Positions 13,001-27,598 are shown, counted from the stretch's first letter. The stretch: 64,000 nt of DNA from Sinotaia quadrata (GCA_028829895.1 CM054179.1:107443875-107507874), one strand, 5' to 3'. The notes: generated by a model not told the origin, from the letters alone. Numbers and translations are program-made.

Positions 13001-16000
13001 AAGCATCTCTCCTTTTGTCCTTAGGCATTGGAAATGTCAGTCTTAGCCTATGAGATATTTTAATATAATATTTGAAAGAATATGTGCAGCATTGGAAATT
13101 TTAGAGTCTTAGCCTGAGAGATATTTGAATGTAAGTATTTGAAAGAATTTGTTAAGCACTGGAAATTTCAGAGTCTTAGCCTGAGATGTATTTTAATATC
13201 ACTATTTCAGTATTTGAAAAAAATATGTTCAGCTTGGAAATTTCAGTCTTATCCTGAGAGATATTGTAATATAAATATTTGAAAGGATTTGTTCAGCATT
13301 GGAATTTCAGTCTTGGCCTGAGAGATATTGTAATATAAATATTTGAAAGGATTAGTTCAGCATTGGAATTTCAGTCTTATCCTGAGAGATATTGTAATAT
13401 AAATATTTGAAAGAATATGTTCAGCATTGGAAATTTCAGTCTTGGCCTGAGAGATATTTTAATATAAATATTTGAAAGAATTTGTTCAGCATTGGAATCA
13501 TGCTAGGACAATGATATATTTCGAACATCTTTCATTCAGTAACAAATGTGCTTCTTATTATATTTCACAGAAAGTTCATTCATTTTTCTGTCATTTGGTT
13601 CATTTATTGGAGCTAAAGTCTTGTGGCAGTATTAGAAATTATTTCACCACCACTTTTAATATTCGAAAGTTGTGCAACTCAGAATGTAATAGCAGTAGGT
13701 CATTAGAGTGGTAATTTTTATCAGTTTTTGGGCTTCATTTGTAAGCTGTTAATAGCTGTTTATTTAAAAGTAAATGTCATTTTCAAAGAGCAGTTTAATT
13801 AATGAATACTGTATATATCTTAATATTTGTTATTGCAGCTCGTAGTGCCTGCAACAGTAGTAGTCCAGGCTGTTCTCAGTTATGTTTGCCAAGACCTCAC
13901 CCTACTGATAATAACCATCAGAATCGTACCTGTATGTGTGGGGATGCCTTTTTATATGAAGTATTAGGTTCAGGTGACCAGCAATGTCTGGTGAGAAGTA
14001 AGTAATACTTTTTCTTTTCATAAACAAAGGTTTGTTTCTAGATATTAGATTCTTGAATAGGTTTAAAGACAACAGTTTCATCGATCAATTAAATGTCCAT
14101 AATGCAACAAAAATGTTATCAATCATTTAGTTGTTCGTCATTTAACAGGCTTACCTTATCCATATTGTTCAGTTTCTCCATTGTATGTTCCTATATACAC
14201 TAGATCTCATAGGAAGATAAATTGAAGAAAAGAACATTGTATTATGGATCTTGACATCCACTGAAACTAATTTGAATCAGAGAGATAATATATACAGTGA
14301 AACCTTGCTATAACGTGATAATTGGGGTCCATAAAATCGGATCGCGTTAATAGCGGGGTTGCATTAATGCAGGGTTTTGCAATATGTACAAATGAATATA
14401 CGAAATTATGGGATCCATGCCAGTATCGCTTTATATCTGAATTTGCGTTATTGCTGGGCACATTATAGTGGGGTTCCACTGTATTTAATATACCAAATTT
14501 TATTTGTTCTTTTGAAGCAAAGTGTTGCATTGGTTAAAATTTTGTGGTATTCATTTTTTTTTTTTATATCTGAGTTATTGGTTGAGGTTGCACGGCTTCC
14601 CTTTGCATTCCGTACATTTAAAGATTGCAGTCCATGTTTTCTGACAGACACTTGAATGGACCAAGCATATCCTCATACTAAAATTTTCAGATCATACGGC
14701 CAGTATGGAAATTAAAAAGTCCAAACAAGTTTTTTACATGCTTGCTTGAAACAAATAGCTGTTTAAATTTTGACCTTTGATCCATTGGAAAGGAAAAATT
14801 CTTTGAAAATGTATTTTCTGAAAGGTCAGCTTGGAAGATGAGTGTATTCATACTTTGTGGATCCTTCTTATATTACTTATTGTATTACTTAAATTAGTAA
14901 CAGGTTCATACTTTTTGAACCAGTTAGGCATTAAAAAATTATCTAAGTAGATCCCATTTTTACAAAGAGTATAAATCTTGACTATTTTTTACTTTATTTT
15001 CCAGAGTTAGAGAAATTTATAGCCAGACTTTATCTTCTTGGTTATGGCTTATTATTAAAGAGGCTTATAAACACTCTGGACCTATAATAGGTATGGGTGG
15101 AGACTACCAAATTAGAGCCATTTCATCTATCTTAATGATTTTTAGGATTGTGACTCTGAGGGATGTTGCAGCAGAGGTAAAATGGAAAGAATGTATTTCT
15201 AACATCAATTTTTTCTAGAATTTATATAAAAGATATTTCTTCTTTCGACTGACTTTGGGTGCAGTAGCAGTACTTAGCCATTGCTTGTTCCCTCTTGTGA
15301 GTAGATGTTCTTTTGGTGTAAACACTTTGTGAGTAGGTGTTCTTTTGCTGTAAGCACTTTGTGAGTAGGTGTTCTTTTGCTGTAAGCACTTTGTGAGTAG
15401 TGTTCTTTTGCTGTAAGCACTTTGTGAGTAGGTGTTCCTTTGCTGTAAGCACTTTGTGAGTAGGTGTTCCTTTGCTGTAAGCACTTTGTGAGTAGGGATT
15501 CTTTAGCATTAAGCACTTTGTGCTAGAAATTTATAATTGTTTTCTCTTGTGAGTAGGTGTTCTTTTGCTGTAAACACTTTGTGTTAGCACATTATAATTA
15601 GATTGTTTTCTCCTGTGAGCGAATGTTCTAGAAATCTTAACAGTGTTACTTGTAAACAAGCATATTTAATTAGATTGTTTTCTCTTGTGAGAAGTGTTCT
15701 TTTGCTTAACAGTATTACTCATAAGCACTTTGTGCAAGCAAATTATAATTAGATTGTTTTCTCTTGTGAACAAGTGTCTTTTAGCTTGCAGTATTACTTG
15801 TAAACACTTGAGACAAGCAGATTATAATTAGATTGTTTTCTCTTGTGAACAAGTGTCTTTTAGCTTCCAGTGTTACTTGTAAACACTTGAGACAAGCAAA
15901 CTATATAATTAGATTGTTTTCTCTTGTGAGCAAGCATTCTTTAGCTTAGCAGTGATACTTTTAAACACTTTGTGAAAGCATATTATAATTAGATTATTTT

Positions 16001-19000
16001 CTCTTGAAGTGTTCTTTTACTTAGTAATATTATTCATAAGCACTTTGTGCAAGCAAATTATAATTTTCTCTTATGAACAAGTGTTCTTTTGTTTTGCAGT
16101 ATTACTTGTAAGCACTTTTTAAAGCAAATTATAATTAGATCGTTTTCTCTTGTGTGCAAGTGTTTTTTGCTTAACAGTATTCTTGTAAGCACTTTAATTA
16201 TAATTACATTGTGAACTGTCTTATGCTCATTAGTCTTCTTTCTGACTTTCAAATTATACATCATTCAAAAGGTACTGATTTAAGATATGCTGCAGGGTAA
16301 GCTCTTCATCGTTTATCTCACTTTGGAATTGAGAATTTCTCTATGGCTTACAATCACACGATTCTTCACATTTACAAATTGGTTAGGTAGTGAGGAAAGT
16401 ACTTATTTATAGAGAAAAATTCCTGTTTATAGCAATGACTTTTTGTAATCACTTATTTAATTTGAGCAAACAGTGAGTTAAGACTTCATCATGGTTAAAA
16501 GGCCAATATCTAATTTCTGATAGAACTAGTAAGGGCATGATAATCATACTTTTTATGATGCTGATTTTTTTTAGTCATACAAACCAGGTGCCAACAACAT
16601 TGGGGGTTATTTCCTTTCTTGATCAAGTTAAAATCTGGAGTCCTTGGCAGTTTATTACCCAGAGACATCGGATTAGCTTCCATATCTTTTTCTCCCACTG
16701 ATTCATGGAGTGTCTCATTTGTTTGAGATCCATGCTGAAATAAACTGTGAGATTTTTGCTTGCAATTGTGTAGATGGAAGTACTGTTTATTAATGCTAAC
16801 TAACTGTGATATATAAAATTATATAAGGATTTAATTTTTTTTCCACAACAGATGGTTCATGTAATAGGAATCAGTTCTCATGCCATAATGGTCGCTGCAT
16901 TCCTGGGCTTTGGAGATGTGACCGCGAGGATGATTGTGGAGACTTTAGTGATGAAATTGATTGTCGTAAGTTTTTAAGAAGTTCATGTAATAAGCAGAAG
17001 TCATTCAGTAACTGTCTCTTACAATTCATTTCAGACTTACAAGTAGAATAAACGAAAGGAATTTAACCCAGTTTCTAAAATAAGCTGTCTCAGCCAGTAA
17101 GTATATTGACAAAATCCTTAATCACAGATCAGTTCTAACATCCACATTCATCTAGAAGATTATGATTTGTAGTTGTAGTCTAGAGAATTTTTTTTTTTAC
17201 TCTCATCATTTACACATCTTGGTCTTTCAAAAAAACCCCCACATTTCTTGTAGTTGTCACTTGTACTTTTTTCTTATATAGAGAGATAAAGTGGTAGTGA
17301 GTTTATTTTGGTACTTCAACTTATTTCGTATATATACATTTTCAAAACTTTGTTTTGTTTTCTCTGTCGCATTTTTATGAATCGCAAATAAATTTTGTGA
17401 TGGAAATCACTAGCAGATAAACAAGAATCAGAGTGCTACTCCAGACCATGCCTTTTACTGGATCTTTTCAAAATTAATGATATTACAGTTCACATCTAGC
17501 AGAATCTGCTAAGTTTCAGACAATGGCTACATGAACTATATTGCAGAACCTTCAAATCACTTTCTGATATTCTGATATTCTTCTTTTCATTACAACAATT
17601 ATAACTGTTCACAGGAACTGCAACCTATCACAATGAATAAACTGTAGTTTAAGAACACACACATACACATAAATTTATTTGAAAAAAAAAAGTTAATATT
17701 ATGAATCAAATTATTTTGCCCACATTATGTAAATAGTTAAATAGTCTTTGATTTTATATTTCACTATCTCAAGAGAAAGCTGAAACCTCCATCAGTTAAC
17801 AGTCTAGGCCTTTATTTGTTTCTACAAATATTATTGTGCCCATAGTAATGAAGCATCTTAGTGCACAGCTTTCAGTTTTAAGAAAGCTGACAACTCATAT
17901 TTACCATGTTTGTTGTAGTGTTGATAGTGTTGAGAGACTAAAATACTTTCTTGGACATGGTCATTGTGGTTGCCACCATTAGTTGCCATTTTTGCCATGA
18001 CAATGAAAGTTCCTTTCGTCTTCCTACTATTCTCTGATGACTCACAATTTCACTTTACAATTATTGCAGTATGTCCTTTTTAATAAAAAGAAAATTTCCC
18101 AAGATATTTAGATTGTTTGCCTTTTGCCAATAGGCATTCTGTTTCAAAGTGGGCTTTGAACCTTTCATATTTATATAATATGTACAAAGTATATTAGAAA
18201 AGTGCTAAAAACAAGATAAAATCAGAGATAAAGACATGTTTCTTACTGTCTGCTTGGGCTCTCGATACCATTCTTTATGGATTATTTATAGGTGTAGAGT
18301 CACATTTACGACTCTCTCTTTCTGTATATATATATATATATGCAATTTGTACTAATTTATATATGCTGTTTTTTGTATTGTTTCTTTTGATATCAGCTTA
18401 TACTTTGTGCCCCAACAACACTGTGAAATGTGCAAATGGTCGTTGCATTCCATTACGTTGGAAATGTGATAATGATGATGATTGTCGAGATGGTCACATG
18501 ACTGATGAGCAGAATTGCAGTAAGTCTTAGTGCTGTGCTAATGGCATTTTAACCATTTCATTGCCAGACTTTTCAGAATGTTTTTACCTCTTTGAGAGAT
18601 GCCAGTCAGAAAGAAAGAATAGAATGAAAGAACTGACATCAAATGAATTTTCTAAGGAAGTTTTTGTTTTATGTGAATTCAAATTTAAACAGCTTAATTT
18701 TCCTTTTATTTGCTTGCTTAACTCAAATTAATTTGACCCAAAATGTTGACCTGAGAATGAGATGATTATCCTCAGTACATACATCAAATTAATACTTCTG
18801 TTTCAACACTGATGTAGTGTACAAGTAGTGTATAGGTTTAGTACATTTAGTGTACGTAGATGGAGAACTCACTATAGATTCATATCTAAATGGTATTTAA
18901 TGACACTGTATGAAATAAGCAGCAAGAAAACTACTGTATAGAATTATATAATGGATGCTGGAACTGAAAATTTGTTTTAACGAGAATATTAAACTGCATA

Positions 19001-22000
19001 ATATTTAGATTATTAATGTGAAATAAAACTGATAAAATAAATTTAGGTAAAATAACATTGGGATAAAATTAGAATAGGTAAAACAAAATGTCTCAGGAAA
19101 TTCAAATGAAATGATATTTTGAGAACTTCACTTACTGAAGGCCTGATTTATCAACCTCATTTTATATATTGTAAAACTTGTAGTTATTTATAGTTGTTCC
19201 TCTACAATTGTCTTTATAATACTGTATGCCTTTATCCACTATCAGACTGTAAGTACTGAGTCAGTCAGTTTACTCTTTTTATTATTAGATTTAATTTGTA
19301 ATCTCTGCCTTACATTTTTAGCTGAAATTAAATTTTTAGAGAATCCACTCTTAGGACAAAATTGTAAATCTAGATTTGTGTTTAAAAATGTTCATAAATA
19401 TTCATAAAATGGAAATCTTGTTTTATTAATTTTTTGTATTACACACTATTTACTTATTACTTAAGTCACAAAAATGATAGAAAAAAAATTACTGGCAATC
19501 TTTATTTTAATTTTAATTTATATATTAAAAATAAATAAATTTATGAAATTAAAAAAAATCAGCAGTTTTGTTTTAATTTAAAAAAAATTATTTCCTACCA
19601 TCCTTCAAGCTCATGTAACTTGTGGTCCTGGCCAGTTCACCTGTAAAAACAATCGTTGCATTACCATTACATGGAGGTGTGATTTTGATAATGACTGCCG
19701 AGATGGGTCAGATGAAGAAAACTGCTTTGGGAGTAAGTTGTCTGCCATTGCATGTATTGATTCAGTGGTTTCAGTGTTCTACAAATTAACATGTACTGAA
19801 ACAATATTCTGAGAAGCAATCTATGATTTTTTTATTTCCCCCAAGACAACAAAATTTTAAGAGTTTGATTAATAATGGAAACTTATTGTGTAAACCTTTA
19901 TTGATTATCGTTATATCTTCCCATGAAATAATTTATGAATTACTAATAGCACATTGATCTTGAATCCTGATAAAATGTTTTGTTTCCACTTAAAAAATCA
20001 CTTCATATTATGCTTTAAACACTACTTAAGTAATTTTGCCATCATTCATGGCACAGCAAGTACCATGTAAGGTCAAATATGTTGCCTAAAGTACAAGTTG
20101 AAACCTTTATTTCAGAGCTTACAAAACTTACAGTTATCAACACAAGTATTAGTTGAAGTTAAAAAAAGAAGTAATTAGTGAAATGTATACAGAAAAGTAC
20201 TAAGATAAAACTCAATGACATTTAATGCTAAATCTTTATCAACACAAACAGCAAAGTTGTAAAATAAAAATGTAATAGTGAAGGTATACTAAACATTTTT
20301 TTTGTGTGTTGTCACAAGGGGGGGAAACAAAGAAAGTGAATCATATTACTTATTTTTCTCAAGACAAAGCAACATTTAAATTTAATTTTGACAGAATCAT
20401 TTTTTTTTTTCTTCTTAAACATTTACTTTCTAGCAACTCTGTGCAAAATTTTGCATTAAATGCATTTACATAATGGTGATTTAATTTTCCTGCATTACTT
20501 GTACTCTATCATTTTACAGACCATTCTTCATGCAATCCCGGAGATTTTTCTTGTAAAAATGGAGAATGTGTTGCTGGCTTAGCTCGTTGTAATGGACAGA
20601 AGGACTGCTCTGATGATAGCGATGAATATGAATGTGAAAAAACGTCTTGTCAAGCCTTTCAGTTTGCCTGTACCACAGGGTCATCTTGCATTTTTAGTTC
20701 TTGGAGATGTGATGGTGATAGAGATTGTTTAGATAACAGTGATGAAGTTAACTGCTGTAAGTGATTTGTCATTGATAACTAATAATACTTAAATTAGTGA
20801 CCTACTAACAATATAATAATAATGCTTTGTTTAATTTCTTTAATTGGAATCATCTCTGGTAATTTACAGATAGTGTTCAAGGCATTTTTAAATAGGAGTA
20901 AACTCTTAGCTGTCATACTAATCCCTTAATGCATTATTTGGTATTAACTAAGAAAGATTTTACTCATAATGTCATGCATTTTTTGTTTAGTTGTTGTAAC
21001 TATGTCATTATTGATTCTTGGTGTAAAAGGTTGTTTTTTAGAACTGATTTAACTTGATGATTTCAGGTGACTTCAAGATAAAAGTACTTCAGATTAAGAC
21101 TGATATAACTGAAGGTTTTGAAAATAGATTAAGATTTCCGATTTAGTCAAGAATTATTTATAGTTTATAGAAATACATTTTAATTGAAATTAAGGAGAAC
21201 TTTTGAGCTAACCAGGCTTTGCTTTGAAAGCATCGTTCAGTGAAATGGAATATTGCTTTCAGTTAGCGATGAGAACATATGCATGCCCTCTATGTATTTA
21301 TTGCATAAATATTTCATTCTTTTGTGGCGCAGCTACACCTAAAACAAGTTAATTCCACTTATTGAAAAGGAAATAAAGCTAGTAGAGTTTTTTATGTAGA
21401 TACATTTGAGGCACATGCATAAATGAATGTAAATGAGAAATCTTTGGAGGTAAGATAAACAGCAATGCTTAAAGCACACCAGAGCATATTTCTTGAAAAC
21501 CACTCTACATCAAGAATTAGATTTCTTTAAAGCACAATCAGAGTATATTTCTTCACAACTGTTGACATGTGTCAAGTGTTTGACTGATTTATTTACTTTC
21601 ACAGGAAACTTTGGTCTTTCCATATTAACTTATTTTGTTCTTTCTTTAGCGTATACATCAAGGGTACCCAGCACCACCACCACACCTCCACACAATCACA
21701 CCTGTAGTCCTGATGAATATCCATGTGCATCAGGATTTTGCATTGATTCCAGCTCTGAGTGTGATCAAATTGATGACTGTGGTGATGGTTCAGATGAAAT
21801 GAATTGTGGTAAGTTGCTTATGGGTTGATAAAGCTTATTATCTAATTAACACTGCCAGCCTTTGAAAGTCTCAGTACAGGAAATTTTATTTTGGTGACAT
21901 TAAGATATTCATGTGATGATTTTAATATATACTCCAGCAATGCAATGGATTCTATAGTGAAATATTATATTGCACAATATATTTGTGGATATAATTATTC

Positions 22001-25000
22001 TGAAGTATAATTGAGAATGTACACTTCATTGATTTTGTGGACATAATATTATAACTATTACTTTTGTTTCCTATGTTGTAGAATTTAAGTAAAAGGCACA
22101 TTTGGGCAATATAATTATAAGCAAATTACCTTAGGCAGATAAGAAGTTAATGAGGTCTTTTTCAGGCATGTATATTTTTTCCTTTTCAGATTTCATAAGA
22201 CCCACACTTCAACCTAACTGTAGTAGAGAGGAGTTTCGTTGTGTATCAGGACAGTGTATTTCTGCATTGCAGAAATGTGATGGGCAAACTCACTGTGTCG
22301 ATGGCAGTGATGAAGTGCTGTGTTGTAAGTGTGAAACATAAAGCTTGTACTGGATGCAGTGATAATGTGTGTTATAAATATGAAACATAATGCTTGTAAT
22401 GGGTGAAAGTATTGAAGTGCTGTGTTGTAAATATGAAGCATAAAGCCTGTAATGGATGACAGTGATGATGTCTGTGTTGTAAATATGAAACATAATGCTT
22501 GTAATGGGTGAAAGTATTGAAGTGCTGTGTTGTAAATATGAAGCATAAAGCTTGTAATGGATGACAGTGATGATGTCTGTGTTGTAAATATGAAACATAA
22601 AGCTTGTAATGGATGACAGTGATGATGTCTGTGTTGTAAATATGAAACATAAAGCTTGTAATGGATGACAGTGATGATGTCTGTGTTGTAAATATGAAAC
22701 AAAGTATGAAAACTGAAACTTATTAAGATAAGAGACAAATAAATAAGGAAGCAAGGTTATAGTAAATCTTCATAAATGTGTAGTGTCTGAGAGAGGGGCT
22801 AACATTTAAGATTATCACTGAATCTTGAAATGTTTGAGTGCCTGATACAGGGACTAATCTTTCAGATTACCTGTAAATCATCAGATTTATATGGTGTCTG
22901 ACACAAAAATTAACCAGTTAATCTTGAAATATTCAGACCTGCCTACCTTCTGTTTTGAGCAGAAGAATCTTCTGGTCTTAGCTATAATCTTCTGCTCTTC
23001 CACATACGGAAGTGATTTTCCACTTTCATTTTCGATAATTTTCTGATCAGTTATAACAGGACAATAACCTGCTTGTCTTGTATACAATCACCCTGTATTG
23101 GCTGTCCTCCAGCATCAGTCAGTGGTGGTAGTTATGTAAAATACTAGCAGGCACCATATAACAAATTGCAAGCCAAAGATACTAAAATAATCATTGGTAG
23201 TTTGCTTCTCTGGTTGACCAATAACATCTGTCAAAACGCACTCGGTGTTCAAAGTGTGCTTAGATGTTTTGGTGGTTGTCACTTGTTTCAAACAGGAGCA
23301 TTGCCATATCATCCACTATTACTGTTGTATTCATAACAGATTTTATCCATTGAATTAAATGCAATAAGACAAGTTATTAGTATGCTTGGGGGTAGGGTTA
23401 GTGTTGAATCAGAGTCCCAGTTAGCTAACATGCATTAATTTTTAAGTAGTACATCATAGAAAAAAATAGCCGAAACATAGCACCAACGAAACGTCCATAA
23501 ATCATCTCTTCCTGGAAAAGATGGTGGACATAGAATTTGAAATTGTTGAAATCGAAGTAGAATAAATCATGTTGAAGTGAAAAAAAGCGCTATGAACAAA
23601 AATACTGATCAGAATATCACAGAAAGAATAATTATCTGTACCCTAGCAAAAAATGGAGCTGCTAATTCACCAAGTTGAGCTTGAAAGCCATTCTAACCAA
23701 AAGGACAACAAATGTCTTGCCATTGGAGAGGAAGCATGAGAATTTATTGCAGAGCCAGAAGAAAATCACTTGCATAGCTCCAGGACTGAAGAATTTTCCT
23801 CTGGAGTCAGAAAATTCTATTTAGAGCTTGTGAAATACCTGAAGGAACATCTTTTGCCAGAAGCCAATGAAAACGCTACTTCCAGTCATCAGCAGCCCAA
23901 CTTTCTTAGCTAGATATGAAGCACACAGTGCGCAGGTTAGATGCCTGTTAAAGGATAGGTTGCACCGAACTAAACACCATATTAGTTTATAATTATATAG
24001 TTCACTACTGAAATTGAACTTCCTATATATCATCATATTATTAATCTGTGATATGCTTTTTATTGTTACACAATGTATGACATAACTTCAGAACTGCTTA
24101 TACAACAAAATCTGCTGCTTGACAGACAGAATACATGTAAAGTTAAATATAAAAATAATAAAAAGTATTAAACATTTTAGTGCACATGCTTAATTAACTT
24201 CTAAAGAAATATTACATTATTATTGGCATTTTTGATGATTCAGCTAGTGAATTCTATTGCAGCCTGGATCGTGCATTTGGTGGAATTCATGTGCATTTGA
24301 TTTAAATGTAGAGTGATGCTGTTATATTGACAGCATTTGAATTAAATGTAGAGTGATGCTGTTAGACTGACAGCATTTGAATTAAATGTAGAGTGATGCT
24401 TTTAGACTAACAGCATTTGAATTAAATGTAGAGTGACGCTGTTAGACTGATGCCATTTGAATCCACACAGGAGTATTAGTGATAATTCTGTTATTGGAAA
24501 TTCTTGACTTAATTTGGTTAGGTAAAGAAAACTGGTGAATAATACAGAATATTCTGGCAATTCTGACCTGTATATATAATTTTGTATGGTCCATTTATTT
24601 ACACCTTGTTGTTGTGAAAATTATAGTTTTCATCTGGATTTACTGACAGTTGATTCTGGTTGTGGAGAGAACAAGTTTCAATGTAACACATCAAACCTTC
24701 AACGGCGCTGTATTTGGAATTCCTGGGTTTGTGATGGAATGACTGATTGTCCTGGTGGAGAGGATGAAATTCATTGTGGTAAGAGATTTGTTTTCAGAAT
24801 GGTCGTGAAAATAAAATGCAGTAAAATATATTTCTTATTTCTGTGCAGTTTGAAAAAAGCCCTCTTTTTGTTATTATTAGTTACTATTATATAAAATGTT
24901 CATGTAATACAGTAAAAAAAATCTTATCTTAAATACTGTTGTATCTTAAATTTAGACATTTGATTTTGCATTTTGACAACAGTAAATAAAATCAATGAAG

Positions 25001-27567
25001 TCCAGTCACTCATGGCATTCTGATAAATTTGGTGACAATGAGATTAGGAGCACTTCACATGCAGCAGATTTTTCGTTTGAATCCAACCTTGGTCATTAAA
25101 GGTTTTTTTTGACCACTCCCTAACTTCTGACCATTATCATGGTTGTACGCACTTTGAGATCTTTCAAGAATTACCATACATATCAGTAACATAACATTTA
25201 ATATTGGCAGTATTCAATCTTGTAGTAGTTTTCAATTATGTAGTAACATTGTGCATTCATGACACATATAATCTCTTGGATTCAACATTAAATATATATA
25301 TTAAAATCTTATCTGTGGAGCTGTAAAGTATGACTTCTTAAGATAATCTAATAATTAAGCTAATAAAGCCACACACGCACACACACATATATATATATTA
25401 TTTATCTACAACTTTATTATTTAATCTTAATGTGTTAAACTTGCTGGCTTTTGTGCAAATACCTAGATTGTGAAATAGCTGTTAGTGATGATGCTGAAAG
25501 AGGAAGGTGCCTGGAAAAATTGTGATCACATATTTATAGTTTAGCTTATCACTTATAATTTTATGGTTGACCTTAGAGTACAAAAAAAAGCTTTGAACAG
25601 CTTAGGAGACAACAGCGACACTTGTTGATTACCATTATACTTTTTTGAGAAAAGCAACCAGCAGTAGATGAGCAAACCATTAGTAATAAAGAGTTAAACA
25701 ATTTAGGGTATAGGGTATGTTTTCTGAATGGAGAAATGGGACAGTCCCAGTTTTCTAGCATTGTGTGCGTCTTATCTCTTGGCATTGGATTAATCACTAT
25801 ATGACTGTTGATGATAAGATTGAACTTTACTTTTCAGTGAATGCTCATAGAATGAGCATTTGGAAGAAATACACCTTAAGTTATTACTATAATGAAACTT
25901 TTCTACATTTTAATTTTGTTGTAATCTTTGTAGTTACATAATTTAATAACATAAATTTCTAGACTTGGTATGGTATTTGTATACATTCATGTTTTTATTG
26001 CAGATCACATAAACTGTGTAAAGGGAGAATTCAGGTGCCTCATGAGTGGGAATTGCATACCAATGTCGCTAAGATGCAATCGTTACAAAGATTGTACTGA
26101 TGGCACCGATGAACATGATTGTATCTGTACGTATACTTGAAGCCAGTATTTTGTGTGTATATACATTTTACAGATTTTGCAAATTCCAGATGCTCTAGAA
26201 TGGTTTGTGTATATATATGCATGAACACAAATGTTTCTTTGTGTGCATGCTTGTGTGTTGTGTGCATGCATGTGTGTGACTTGATTCCTTTTCACTTGAT
26301 CTTTTTATTCATAATATGCTAACAGTGTACCATTAATCTTTTTCAGATGAAAATTGCACAAAATATACTGATTCACACACTTGCTGTGCTCAGGGGTGTA
26401 TCTTCCTTAATTGCACAGAAGACCATGTTGTTGGTTTGTTAAAAACATTTTGTAGCCATTTGTTGCTTATATATATTTGTATCTATATTGCACAAGTTTT
26501 GTGTGTCTTTGCTTTTTATTGTTAAATTGAATGTTTAGATATTAAATGTATGTAAAGGCATATAATATATTAGTGTTGTATTAGTTTCCCTCATTTTATA
26601 TAGTAATAGGTCTATAATCACATTCTATAGTCATATAGTAATAGGTCTATAGTCACAAAGTTTGGCAGAGTAAATTTGCCTGTCCTTATTTCTAAATTTA
26701 ATTGTTATATAATTTGTTAAACATCAACATGACATGACTTTCAGGTACTGTGCATGATGATATTTGTGTAAGTATCAGAGTTAAAATAACAACTCAGATA
26801 AAGAACATGCTCAAACTTACTGATGTAATCCAAACCAGTTCCAAGCAGATGAGTAGTTTTTCTGACTAATAGTCTCGTACTTGCTATAACAATTTCATCC
26901 AAATTGAAAGTTACTTTGTTGAAAAAGTTCTATATTCTGTTCACTTTAATTTTGATGTAATCAAGCCCTGTCAAAAAGGTGATCGTTAACTTATGATGGG
27001 AGCATGCCTTTTGATGCTTTTGATGCTTTGGTGTTTTGTAACTTTGTATCCACTTCAGACTGCAGTGACTGCTGTACTCTGGTGGATCACATTGGTGTGT
27101 GTATCCAATGTTGTTGTCGAACTTATCAATAAATGTGTTGCTATAAGTTGATTCTCATGAATTCCATTCAAGAGCCAGTATGATGGAAATTTGAAGTTTG
27201 AGTTTGGTCTCGAGAATTCACAAAGTTTTTTTTGAACATTCCTCATGTTTGCTTGAGTAGCACACATGAAGATTCTAGAACACTTTCATAATGTGCTTTG
27301 ATAGCGCATACAAAGTTCTGGACGATTCTCCATGGTGTGCTTTGTGAGCGCATCAAAGATTCTGGAACAGTTATGTAATGTGCCTAAAAGGGGTATGCTG
27401 GACCATCATCTAATAATAAAGAAAGTGACATGTTGCAAATGGTGTGATTGTGAACATGTGCCAGCGACAGCTGCCATCATTGAAAAGGTTATGTACATTG
27501 ACACTTATTATCTCTCTGAAACTCCACTTTCATTTCTATGATGAAACCATATCAATGAACTTGATTT

Positions 27568-27598
<31 letters not shown>

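Noticed and set aside
13990..13991. Earlier donor (CTG/gtgaga) for the EGF-like exon
   Set aside because: It would give phase 0, incompatible with the phase 1 LDLa exon that follows.
15215..15516. Three overlapping minus-strand open frames
   Set aside because: Product of the 32-bp tandem array read in all three frames.
22214..22754. Long minus-strand open frames of 92-174 residues
   Set aside because: They are translations of the 52-bp minisatellite, with repeated peptides and no known domain.
23821..24036. Minus-strand open frame of 71 codons
   Set aside because: No domain, no splice context, and it lies in unclassified repeat-like DNA.
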